Of a stretch of 64,000 bases of DNA, positions 58,001 through 59,383 are shown in pieces. The stretch's first letter is position 1; every line of letters starts with the position of its first letter. Below the pieces are notes generated by a model that saw only the letters and a program-made list of their open reading frames with translations, made no database searches and was not told the DNA's origin. Made by a program: the position numbers and the translations under genes. The DNA comes from JAAEPI01 sp964352625. GTDB taxonomy: Bacteria; Bacteroidota; Bacteroidia; Cytophagales; Cyclobacteriaceae. The DNA lies in NCBI GenBank assembly GCA_964352625.1, contig CAYGSD010000013.1, positions 1-64,000 of the forward strand, in the 5' to 3' direction.

Positions 58001-59342
58001 TCCTCGAATTGCGAACATGAAGTATGAACGTCAACAGCCAATTGGCATCTATGCGTCTGACACGATTCCGAGGGGAGATAATTTCATTCTTACATTCAAT
58101 ACAATTGCTGCGGATACGTACCAGTGGACGAGGACACCTCAGTTTACCGCAACTTCCGACAGTTTGATTTTGAGAGATTCTGATAAACATCCGGGTCCGG
58201 GAGCAGATTTTGGTAAAACACTTTACAATGGAGCGAGTACCAAAACGATGGAGATATTGGATGTCAACTTCGAGAGTATGGGTGAGTTTGCCGTGAACAT
58301 GACGGACAATGACATTCCTAATCTGGTTCTTGAATCACAGTATCACAATGTGTTAGCGTTTGGAGGTATTCAGTTGAACGTCTCTGATTTGAATGGTTTG
58401 CCGCTTGAAGAGGGCACGGGTTATTTGCTTAAAATCGAACAACCTGGTCAGCCATTTGATACACTGAGAAAGGATGGAGTGCCAGGATTCCCATTCTTCG
58501 ATGGTGATTTGTTCTTCGATATCACCATTCTTGGCGACTATGTAATTGGTGTCACCTCTGACCCTGATGTGTATTTGCCTACCTATTTCAAACAGACATT
58601 CTTGTGGGAGGAATCGGATACGTTGCGATTTAGAAACGTAGCACTTCAGGCAGATATGGCAATGACGCCTATACCTGGACCATTGGATCCAAATGATGAA
58701 GGAGTAATTGGCGGGGTGCTTGAATTAGAATTCTCAGATGATGAAAGTAGGCTAGATGCGAGAAGAAGGCAGAAGGGCACCAGGTGTCATGTCAGAAGGA
58801 GAACCTCAGGTGGTAGACAAGACCAAGATGATACGTATGTGCTGATTGCGTCTATTCCGACGGATGATAACGGGGAGTTTAGTTTCCCTAATTTGCCACC
58901 TGGAACCTACAGGATCAACTTCGAGTACCCAGGTGTGCCGATGGATCCGAATAGCTTTGTCGAGTTTGAGGTTGGTCCTCCGGGGAGTGATACGGCTGAG
59001 ATTAACATTAGCGCTTTGATCGCGGAAAGTGGATCAATCGTGGTGGAACAGATAATTCCAGTTGGAACTAAGGGTGAGTTGATCCAGAATGTAAAAGTGT
59101 ATCCAAACCCAGTGGAGAATACTTTGAAAGTGGATTACGCTAACCTTACGTCTGACAATATTCAACTACAATTATTCAATATCGAAGGTAGAGTTGTTCA
59201 TCAGATGATGCTCCCTCGAGCGGATGAAAACACTACATTGATTAATGTGTCAGAAATGGGATCAGGCATGTACATCCTGAATATGGTGGACTTAGATGAT
59301 GGAACTTTGGTGAAGAGCTTTAAGCTCCTGATTAGGAAATAG
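31026..59342 (+). CDS. Giant (9438-residue) T9SS-exported multi-LamG surface protein
   Basis: Signal peptide at residues 1-26 after ATG 31026 (MKPLNWKKFAGILLLAFASS), C-terminal type A sorting domain from about 9354. In between, 14 LamG domains start near nt 31770, 33720, 34675, 35635, 36680, 38200, 39695, 40630, 41615, 42530, 43495, 45800, 49435 and 54820; each opens with a form of NALDFDGVDDYV, then WHHVA and DEVRIWN. Other parts: Fn3/Ig-like linkers, autotransporter-like strand repeats (about 2629-2889), IPT/TIG (4486-4571), FG-GAP (4576-4924), concanavalin/DUF8202-like (5360-5762), YWTD propeller (5764-6007), SPD-2/Hydin-like (6012-6135), eight SPNGGE modules, seven copies of an unnamed module, GEVED (8609-8776), LRR (8867-9000) and CNA-B-like (9224-9339). 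The frame is unbroken. An adhesin or matrix role is inferred; no enzyme domain seen. Confidence 0.95.
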   Translation: MKPLNWKKFAGILLLAFASSTSQGQDLNAALAELNSRSSEIVALIPNSWSIQDSPGPTYSGPNFIGDGGNDMYDNGNYLNTNFSRGASYADNALNYSDNTVFSSSNLGTTGQYFTRHLDKMFVFGGKLDNVSTFLIEGDLGSDGGGNQESYQLTRNIGGEVYRGFVWQIYNAGDPSVNHLVIVKDSGSSAFATDNGSTAGYDHTINSLNGNSEIYFLLYAQTGGVQISQVQHEAIMDKAVDILFDQSNSALSFNGSSDYLSGTGINLANSDFTVEGWFNTNDPSANQNMFAQGTAGVINQALHVNLEDTNIKVGFFSDDVLVPYTVNTGWHHLAVTHNTTTLESTVYVDGSLVGSGTHSSAFTGTSSFFISRNGWDPSGYFDGQLDDIRIWNTERTASDIAANYDNELVPSLYNDLVSYFDFGSGSGTTAFDSKSGFNGTFNGSPTWVTTAPTIDAAPEINLYGLVLSPSSEEADVDIILGSASTLYYVITTSSTVPTAAQIILGQDHTGTTAYNFNDYNIGLAGPQNFGVGNTSFTNGNDLTPATTYYIYWVADDGAGGQSEVVSQEFMTTIEPSVEINTLSVTTTTLEPGSIDNLIYKIEFVVTDADAEFGGMFLTPTVTSQADFDNFNFYLNTGSDDFAAAQSGGDLGDSEFFVSHPSGVPDGNIGILPDPALTFTAGTTTYIYVTADIASGATNGNTISLAAPAAESNFGFGDANKDGTDLAGAGPFTIDTPVPPLCTIENTTANQTSAGVGVFGQTFTTTCGGQLETITMYFNGIANGNGVLDNVTVSVYQGNSGNGTGTLVGSQLTSVVINPNTTHVFDFSGASVYLEDATQYTFMVDDNGDADQPNFDFKSGGSAYSGGSMWYDVLGPISNATEYTSFDLAFSIDLVELPNFAMDFNGTSGAADLGSPLIPTGTTDEFTIEAWVNTTATTGSIIGQYGGGETNRFSLYFNGSDLFYWKGGTATNIPLSGVNDGTWHHVAATKNENGIVTLYLDGVFITQGTDNAVFLNANTSIGGHQAGNQFLDGQIDEVRIWDYVRAEAQIATFKDEELNGTETGLVAYYKMDLDGGALNDFVGENAGSPYDTNDGTITGAVQTGTGPVISDPSPPDVTAPTPTIAYEAGFDGNNSPVTLRINFGEAMAGFSPGEFTIGNATFANFTDWGAGEYGVDLFPSDNGVTVTFEIPSGVATDLSGNLNNASLQFNFTASPPENALAFDGNNQQVSLFSPSALESAITTVEAWVRPDANDANARAYFALRDADTNSRFSIHISRTGNTIGVFSTSDSYATIPFTWTQGQWYHIACVIRDATTDVYIDGVSIGTITGGMDPAITGMTGAIGSPNDSGYPTEYFVGAIDDLRVWNYERSSGDISSNYNVQLTGSEFGLVAYHHFNYDNGFRLLDLSPTGQTGFLSGMAGTEWTAGITLSAPDITPPTPTITSTQSGSTSNAPFDVTITFDEPLQNGTFTETDISVTNGLIANFVDVGDDQTFTADIYPSADGQVDVDVLAGVATDGSTNGNIAATTFSITATLPENALDLDGSSEVDLAQHIASIDINSPITFEAWIKPDADVCKNLFWLGPTGSASDHFTQIMVGNGCSLSSNSMIVSYVSPSSAYQYVAYQDADRSKLFDGQWHHIALVYSGTELTIYLDGNSMPTTVLTGADGGRFAGHAVTPTSMSIGRYTTNYYDGQVDELRIWNGVRDQSEIVANANTSTPDLSDDVLIAQYSFNQTGGTLALETTNSLNGQLAGTPGFVSSNAFATDITAPGFVGGYPLAQNLDFDRFDLTVQLNEPGSVYFVVVPDGATAPTVSEILGGTGSGGTGEVTAGTFAIPTANTDVTVAVAGLQAETAYDFYIVAQDDETTPNVQNIPSLLEVLTTTPPNNALDFAGANNYVEIADVDQLSFGDGTSDSPFTVEAWVNFSSTVQQSIVSKRTGFSEWHMVTSSASRLSILLYDQSSSGYIYSEALGFTFNTGQWYHVALTYDGFGSGSGIKLFVDGVEQSATPGISGSYTAMENTTSTVQIGMLNSSQFNFEGDIDEVRIWNTERTPADISTYHDVKLGGYESGLVAYYDFESTTGSTAFDGSGNGNDGSLTGMTFDANSTSGPSLGAPIPDTTSPVLTTIGFENITETGVDVTFTTDEDANLYYVATNSATPPSATQIINGLDNLGGAAISAGNYAGTMAGGQNFGIGSLTAGTTYYIYWVGVDASANESNVLGGTFTTASPPPIVAFETMPVTGGTVAPGSNDNLIYKYRVDVSGGSVTSEGFFLQLGGTSFSTADFAAGTPFGMRYSLNVDDFAGATSFTDGSFGTGDPVPVDGTGFFYTGTINDGESMYFYVTADIAADATEGNDFNVQLPDLNNFGYADPKDKQITGAGLLVGPTFTIQIPENALDFDGVNDYVDLTNNLANLDFDAPATIEFWYKSPNNPSSTSEEIFTLGTSALDNEFFIRYGDGGGALTNEVITVMHAPTSSGFTFQGHVTSSPSDFVDTWRHYALVADGTAYTLYIDGVEAALSNFNGGGAGNTNFGDFGDGLSPTKAFIGARSNFQASSFAKGQLENLRIWNTVRSQSEIIANANVEITSDPNLVAAYNFNASSGTNLTDISGNGNDGVLTSMDNSDWVASTVPDCIGDLTFTGVDNNWFNSANWCGGVIPDIAEPQTDDIIISAGTINLAAVNALGEFELTDADLIILPGATLNLNFAGTGMSLAGSARIINYGTLNIVRNVTLNDNSDIVNYGELNVTSQLNFAGANGFVVPAGSILRTSGAIIGSLTIELGATHAPGASPGCNNITGDYTNAGTLEVEIDGLTPCTEYDQVTATSNADITGAILNMILGFAPSGNQEFLIIDAAGTLTGTFASDNLPVDWSIAYNYPNTGEVSLIYTAPPVQNALTFDGVDDRVDFTRTQVIGGLTYEAWISTTSTASTSSYAGNSAMTIIGDINNEVGFTFGITDGFIEMHHFNGSWTSVTGNTKVNDGAWHHVAVTHQQGSGFVTLYVDGEEDQTGTISWDSNPDYHAFNRIGSSYSAGAVDGEFFDGQIDEVRIWNSVRFESTIRQDMFRELSGSESGLLAYYNFNHTSGNLIDQTINGNDGTLIGGPTYDPSGAFRPFALSAENANANGFRARWQQIQNADGMTIEWSTDNFSSVDGSVVLGASDADEQSYFVNASLSPTTRTQYRLQYTDGTFTSDYSNEIEFFPGAGNALDFDGTDDQVLIEDVQLSNSFTIETWFKTSQTTGYLLVLNEANNSSNTFSMLQINGGNARLVLRDPPNNSGGTTLQSAGTYNDGNWHHMAGVYDGGSTLTLYVDGVQVDQNTSLSAGSAYLTDLSIGRNLANGVNILTGQIDEVRIWNTARDQSDIQQDLYRTINPNESGLVAYYRMDEGTADGTNTGIAAPEVIDLTGNGNDGTINGFSKTGTTSNWVTSGAMSSGVNPPAPFALNSYFDSNDDGMSIDWDSSEGSDVTGATIRLATDPAMSSIVETYTTGSPGEFIVPAIDWTADQDYFIDIQHTNSFGSSAVSPIEAVPSRNWPGLAADMDGSSYILASAGAEALSGSSTFTIDFWLRADIGWNGHIFHIDGLGGDYLGVNTSTGDLQLRDATNADAGDIRTGPGAYPNDGEWHHVAITNSGAGNGHIYIDGVEVGGYTQNGHSGFSVSTADLYIAAYNNTIGRLEGQIDEFRISDYAMDEADVLDFMNRSSEGDSHVLYYKFDTQSGSTVYDRSSNTFDAGVSGTASFINSTIEETAPPAPQNVTAYASGSDIIVSWTEGSNTDNYEVEWADDAAFTGSSTSGLLSNATETFTVSSAGTARYFRVISSNTFGSTNSETEFATTEAFPGYAVQFDGTDDEISIPAISRIDEAMSNLNSITVEAWVRPSDDLDENDVYFSTRETASNTTFSLHINTVQNHILIWDGIAQGTVSHPFDPGTWYHVTAVISDTNTDFFVDGSSIGSTGTGYNTLNTGLSAAIGSPNEGPGLFVEEYFEGEIDELRVWDGYYANTYDRNSPLSGSVISNEYSSLIAYFPMDENAGTETWDRSIGTSNGTLVGDADFAPSTVGLSPPTPPTGLTTAASGNDIILNWKDDPADDNTDYLIEWASDPNDFDNTIEGFTTTGDGEAETATIFFGANQGYYFRVTATNGAEDASSQSSIEFGTDRAFPGYALDLDGTDDLAYGTTGGTLTVSGEYTVEAWVKPMTNDPVAIFSTRNSSFDFGFDLQLASGNVIHADIGNGSGWITTTADATYNYTTGQWMHIAYTVNTTGYTIYVNGTEIGSGSYSATPLLLDANRDKLIIGAVNETGGSEFIGQIDEVRIWSDVRLPAEITGNLTTPLTGNEQGLVAYYTFDENSGALSTAWDRSTNTYNAALIADASFQTSYAGDLTPPTLSGLNVSSITETGADVGFTLGEPSNFYFVVTESMTKPSAAQVAAFTDENDMSPANLAGGFFNTGTRSSTTSGLSAGTDYYLHMVLRDLAGNYSTVETVNFMTLSPPAPSISAVTPDQGASGISITIDGTDFGSNIAGNYVSVGGNEATITAANSTQITATLPAGLKSNSKVLVTNTETGLQSLPTYFNTTYSGPGIDESSYSITAYDLGSRVGNSVVVGDFTNDGNLDWLAVQDDKTGVNSKVQLMTGDGFGGFTQSAVTMSSLFTKWAEAADFDNDGNLDFIVGERDAGGFDIVFGDGTGNFTATNYPGYSSHFDVSVGDFNEDGYVDVVLARSTPTEVLVFLNDGTGAMNTPVGYATTAGAGQLAIADYDSDGTLDIGTDVGNGFNYLPGNGDGSFGTAQAFTSSNTANGLVTGDFNEDGHIDAVTIHSNQIAVYINDGSGGFSGGITTYTSGTTSAYYFGTTGDFDGDGNLDVAFGESLNLIIMLGDGTGAFTPTTITGLSTGASRGVDDGDFNNDGRTDLVVASQGNTGFPSFDVLINQSVFDNALEFDGVDDLVTVADDISLDFLQQTIEGWFYFDDVSGTKYLISRSAGAVTAGDISLSIQNQKFRYQIANDADTWTGVNGEATTTLATGQWYHLAGTFDGATVKIYVNGVEDASVSTTGTFTNYATSPDPLEFGRLATAGANPFNGKMDEIRVWNVARSQGDIQANMSNSLTGGAGLVAAYSFNVGVPDATNTGLTNLPDVSINGNDGTLSGFALAGSASNWVASDASSTDVTAPILTSVSITNTSAVFDANQAKVGDEVVLSFESNEDLQTPVVFIQGESVTPSGGGTNWSATYTTMISDPEGLIPFTIDYQDLAGNAGSQVTAVTAGADVNFDKTAPTVTISSSELDPTSSSPFVVDVGFDGVVHNLADTDFTIGNGIASNLQTGDQQNYTLDITPSGAGLVTVDLDADMAIDAAGNGNEVADQFTITYQTPTGPGGVATNLFAWLKADAGVTGTTQVSSWADQSGNGANATESIGPELLEGHINYNPALNFNATDGMAIANDLNSAPYTVSIVYNSNGGSTLRRAISGSNNWLIGPYNGQHLHHADNWITNPGPGVQTGVSVIGTAVNTGVSGNSAFFVSGDNVTTSSAPTGVPGTMFLGGELGCCPEPMDGDIAEVIVYSSVLSVIDRQKMESYLAVKYGLTLDQSTPQDYIASNGSVIWSGNGLGFLNNIGVIGRDDASELNQKQSRSEQIGSILGVAVGSFDTDNQSNANTFDADLTFLAWGHDGADATEAGQTASSLPGGIDSRMTRVWRIEENLGNVSSAEVQFDLNGLGYPSTDAGDYSILVSSDPFDFSSAYVQVADSYVDGVVSFGGLDLAGGDFITMGVSSSVPGAQAIYYTTSTNLVEFDLNSLSPSTIESGSNLTGSAVDYDNGYYYWSEQSQIRRFDGSSTTTILSGLGSVRDIDLDLNNGKIYWTDFSNNTVSRANLDGSAPEILLSGQSGPFGIDIDVTDGKMYFVELGTSIKRANLDGSSLETLISGGNVNDARDIAVDWVNGIIFWSSGTLTNIQSANTDGSGISTFKSGLSQPYGLAVDNVTGYLYWMDSGNISRAVSTDGSDQSVIASSTGGAAWMNTPSFVEVVPTFPDINVKGFDSNNPIANGSTTPDGGNDTDFGSTDSGVGIGRTFILENTGTADLNVSDIMVDGDFSIDGISLPAVVGSGSNVTFNVLFNSTTEGYQQATVSIDNDDADENPFTFDVGASVNPTGFTNPALSFDGSSEVVLISDAPEFDIDSDFTIELWVKTVSGNQQSLITQGLDQGTGYSLFLGAGIVYFQYYSGTVYNNSATALGVSAGVNDGNWHHIAVTINGSTGRIYVDGSQLQENTSMNPIDESAANIHLGYHPNVGQFSGEMDEVRFWDHERSFTQINDNMFNTLNGNESGLQAYYQFNEGTGTGPTTDNTGFGNDGTFANMEGDEWVEGPTLGPPSDGSVTENFETLTTIGYNGVVSLPTGDWTFADAFGEDGLVNGGSSSLGLNLAFQGSATSPVIDGDGTQVSFYYATNGGEVNFLIEKSVNEGAFTTVTTQSASGSFSQQLIELTEGSESNVRIRISVDNGDGDLFIDDFTFVPGQETGGGADIIFSTIGLPPVLIASGTSDEIYRFQMDVSNANITAEGFYFLLDGSFAPTDFDANAFELLYSVGIEDIGSAGSLGFSDYDPGGPVPSGGIGWLFTENFSDGDQVFFYVIATVGSGAQQGNDFSIAFPDVDNFGIVGSNNKIDGGLNSGSAITIDAGVSSTLTITSPNGGEQIEQNSTVAITWNESGIDDFEFLVIEYTATVDATEWFEIASGSSSDFNGQALWFTNENSVLTGSDYKVRVRNSDESISDESDASFEIVPSVSPASITVVSPNGGEQIQQFSVFTIQFTTTGIPGSEILDFEISADNGSNWVYINSNTVEDLNGSFYWFVDDIYPVGFDNLIRITQNNAGSINDQSDATFEITPPPPPSVELIQPNGGETIEQNSTVGIYWNAQNFEGSEFVTIEYSNNSGAGYSTLATGNYEQFDGSYQWFVDDAVFSPLSTYRIRVTIDAASDESDGDFAIVPATSPESIVVLQPNAEAYVEQFQTYPILFNTTSISGTELLDIEYSDNAGGSWNPIAQNTVASFSGRYDWTPDGTYTPGFDYLIRVVKNSDTGIFGQSDGTFELAEGVIPAILDLQTVALSNGNVQAGSTNQLYYKLRMDVSQESATMIGLYATLSGTFEETDFLEGGFRLYDNVGSDDFNAAVAGEFLATATYDAIGGGEFELPAKNVTYFFNKTYQPGDEVYFYLTADINSGATLGNTFSVDLFTVENIGTDNESENNDVGLTAGATFTINAGTPQVQVISPNGGEVLESGTVYPISWSTINMAGSDNIQVRWSANGGASFATITSGTIDQLNGSFDWTIPNLIGTNNIIRVRNTTLGITDNSDAPFEIVAELVPTITIVSPNGGESFEQNSEQTIIFQYENLDPSEVLIVEYSDDYAITWNVLATGSAQSFGNAIEWFIDENEFIEGPGYFVRITSQSGNVTDQSDAPFTVAPPADASLTITSPNGGESLELNSTVVISWTGTDIPEDEDIIIEWSDDSGVTYANEIGRGNAATLNGQFTWFIDSNFGLVNTYRIRIRSSLNTVVDVSDADFEIVTPSGSESIQILSPNGGEAITQNSTFKILFETLGLPGDDILQIQYSDNGGSTWGEVITGNLGDLQGSYDWFLDDAQYAPGPDYLIRIVDLSDPSFEDTSDGTFFVDELFIIPEVTFEAVGLSDASVIADQTVLLYKYKQTVTGSDLTSEYHSFELKGNYNVDDFVDSTFELLVNPTEDNIGNATPRGSVGFGGEPFPSNGFGWNFSDVFTAGSTAYFYIQATVSSAPTTGSTFFIDKPVAGRFEFANSENPNVAGLSQGATFTINGGTEIVAPSVQASNIQVDPLYETADFTWTNGSGVARIVAYKEGSGGFPTVTDNTTYGLNAGLGSGWTVIYNGSESSTSFDGFKEDSEYSLAILEYNGTSGNEKYQRSLTTNNPRNFSTLNRPNLALDFDGVDDHLIIGNGTEPNMRLGRTFSVEAYVKPAVVNAGIMVIAQKGSAGGEDFRITANNSDIFVSVQNTTEPELNTTVSGVLAPDEWRLVSVTYDGTNLKVYIDGSLLVTEPVTMSTVSFNFDEPTYVGINPDGVSEPFQGQIDELRIWTNVLEADDIARNAGGELTGEEFGLVAYYSFDRAGLTEDELPVDNTAITAVPNEAVVSATQNLDAVHNGFALDGGSSNYLKSDAFELSVSTPLAQASGIGISNVTVSSAEINWTNGDGARRLVFVKRAVTSGQPPVKNGTYYVANAKFKDGDHVGDSWYTVYNGTGSSVAVSGLLDGEVYRVAIVEANGPAGFDKYNKNFIEGVNIDNFTTNEIQALMTLETLPVTGTGIRQGKSDILIYKFKISVSEADVDLQAVLLSRVGSAQISDFDDFKLFMVDGADIQPDFEETLPVATGEVSFGYIFPEAITISDGDERYFYLTADVSTTAVADGTFNIFQPTVDDFATAGSPVKNGSALAAGSTFTIDATPNVVMATGNAGGGVISDEIAPGSEGNWIFKWDVTIDQVVNIFDLRLPYEGTLLPTDVKTGGAKLYAVTSGDGIPTTGDLIGEGVFGPLEINFNVDQVFGEADTENTIHFWVSLDLELNALEGRTIQGTPSATDITFSDIVFLTDNLTPGIQVELKPMDTWCDPEPDDPSLITVGPVITYFEVEDDQGTELMSNESGSDMSEYYTNYSGSRELAMLISTTSTVKMVVDAPGQAFVRVWADWNGNGSFTGSDELLFDGAYVPNLTPDTLTFTITAPATITDPNIGATRLRVMTYDQFAKADGACQEIDTEADGEVEDYGISVIEEQQVTRAYPASEVGYFSFRANWRNQVGESFYRLDVAEDAAFTKKILDNVAVIEDSYVVQNLLYDKNYYYRVRVAYPNGLTGNSNVVKVRTLLDPLTQQDSAALRIIYNQTGGASWARKENWFVSGKRMSQWQGVTMTGTRVTSLALGNNRLTGKFPANLGTSNALRQLVTLDISNNNLTDLGAIKTIAAQASPKLVNLNYVNNKLDFVDIEPMFNGGVPRIANMKYERQQPIGIYASDTIPRGDNFILTFNTIAADTYQWTRTPQFTATSDSLILRDSDKHPGPGADFGKTLYNGASTKTMEILDVNFESMGEFAVNMTDNDIPNLVLESQYHNVLAFGGIQLNVSDLNGLPLEEGTGYLLKIEQPGQPFDTLRKDGVPGFPFFDGDLFFDITILGDYVIGVTSDPDVYLPTYFKQTFLWEESDTLRFRNVALQADMAMTPIPGPLDPNDEGVIGGVLELEFSDDESRLDARRRQKGTRCHVRRRTSGGRQDQDDTYVLIASIPTDDNGEFSFPNLPPGTYRINFEYPGVPMDPNSFVEFEVGPPGSDTAEINISALIAESGSIVVEQIIPVGTKGELIQNVKVYPNPVENTLKVDYANLTSDNIQLQLFNIEGRVVHQMMLPRADENTTLINVSEMGSGMYILNMVDLDDGTLVKSFKLLIRK
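32755..33230 (+). repeat. Unnamed ~155-residue module, copy 1
   Basis: Within the giant protein (residues about 577-735). Hallmarks: GSIDNLIYKIEFVVTD near the start, NTGSDDFAAAQSGGDLGDSE in the middle, YIYVTADIASGATNGN and a closing GPFTID. Confidence 0.6.
37715..38195 (+). repeat. Unnamed ~155-residue module, copy 2
   Basis: Residues about 2230-2390: GSNDNLIYKYRVDVSGGS, SLNVDDFAGATSF, YFYVTADIAADATEGNDF, NFGYADP, closing GPTFTIQ. It is the clearest copy and the best query for a profile. Confidence 0.65.
44750..45795 (+). repeat. FG-GAP/VCBS repeats (about seven) in the giant protein
   Basis: Seven units with the metal-binding loop, for example GDFTNDGNLDWL, ADFDNDGNLDFIV, GDFNEDGYVDVV, ADYDSDGTLDIG, GDFNEDGHIDAV, GDFDGDGNLDVA and GDFNNDGRTDLV. 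Seven such units form a beta-propeller like the integrin alpha head, with Ca2+ in the DxDxDG loops. An IPT/TIG domain precedes it. Confidence 0.85.
48315..49045 (+). repeat. YWTD (LDL-receptor class B) propeller in the giant protein
   Basis: Consecutive blades with YYWSEQ, KIYWTDFSNN, KMYFVELG, IIFWSSG and YLYWMDSG at regular spacing, each with a following LDGS/TDGS turn. The number of blades (about six) suits a YWTD propeller, a fold best known in animal receptors. Confidence 0.8.
50540..51005 (+). repeat. Unnamed ~155-residue module, copy 3
   Basis: Residues about 6506-6661: GTSDEIYRFQMDVSNANITA, FFYVIATVGSGAQQGNDF, DNFGIVGSNN, closing GSAITIDAG. Directly precedes the first block of four SPNGGE modules. 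Confidence 0.6.
51010..52250 (+). repeat. SPNGGE Ig-like modules, block A (four tandem copies)
   Basis: Four tandem ~100-residue modules (residues about 6662-7075) with openings ITSPNGGEQIEQNSTVAI, VVSPNGGEQIQQFSVFTI, LIQPNGGETIEQNSTVGI and VLQPNAEAYVEQFQTYPI, each followed by a strand such as LNGSFYWFVDD and an ending DESDASFEI. The opening is that of the Kre9/KNH-like Ig fold found in surface proteins. Confidence 0.75.
52255..52760 (+). repeat. Unnamed ~155-residue module, copy 4
   Basis: Residues about 7077-7245: GSTNQLYYKLRMDVSQES, NVGSDDFNAAVAGEF, YFYLTADINSGATLGNTF, closing GATFTINAG. It separates the two SPNGGE blocks. Confidence 0.6.
52765..53990 (+). repeat. SPNGGE Ig-like modules, block B (four tandem copies)
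   Basis: Residues about 7247-7655. Openings VISPNGGEVLESGTVYPI, IVSPNGGESFEQNSEQTI, ITSPNGGESLELNSTVVI and ILSPNGGEAITQNSTFKI. Same module as block A; the arrangement module-four-module-four-module suggests block duplication. Confidence 0.75.
53995..54465 (+). repeat. Unnamed ~155-residue module, copy 5
   Basis: Residues about 7657-7814: DQTVLLYKYKQTVTGSDL, FELLVNPTEDNIGNAT, YFYIQATVSSAPTTGSTF, closing GATFTINGG. Follows SPNGGE block B. Confidence 0.6.
55925..56380 (+). repeat. Unnamed ~155-residue module, copy 6
   Basis: Residues about 8300-8452: GKSDILIYKFKISVSEAD, RYFYLTADVSTTAVADGTF, DDFATAGSPVKNG, closing GSTFTIDA. Confidence 0.6.
56385..56845 (+). repeat. Unnamed ~155-residue module, copy 7 (diverged)
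   Basis: Residues about 8454-8607: GSEGNWIFKWDVTIDQVVNI near the start, IHFWVSLDLELNALEGRTI replacing YFYVTADI. It directly follows copy 6 and leads into the GEVED domain; the most diverged copy. Confidence 0.5.
56850..57350 (+). other. GEVED domain of the giant protein
   Basis: Residues about 8609-8776 end in DTEADGEVEDYGI, the GEVED signature, preceded by RVWADWNGNGSFTGSDEL. GEVED domains are common in Bacteroidota exported proteins just ahead of the C-terminal targeting region. Confidence 0.85.
59085..59342 (+). other. T9SS type A C-terminal sorting domain
   Basis: VKVYPNPVENTLKVDY, then LFNIEGRVV, and a final GMYILNMV...LVKSFKLLIRK: the conserved motifs of the T9SS type A sorting domain that directs export across the outer membrane and surface attachment. 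Confidence 0.93.
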
Positions 59343-59348
59343 AGGAAG

Positions 59349-59383
59349 GAGCGATCTAGGCACCAGCCTAGATCGCTCTTTTT
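59349..59383 (+). terminator. Perfect 13-bp stem terminator after the giant gene
   Basis: GAGCGATCTAGGC pairs perfectly with GCCTAGATCGCTC around an ACCA loop, then TTTTT. The stem's right arm includes the TAG stop and last two codons of the opposite-strand protease gene, so the two genes share the hairpin; the T run favours the + strand. Confidence 0.92.
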
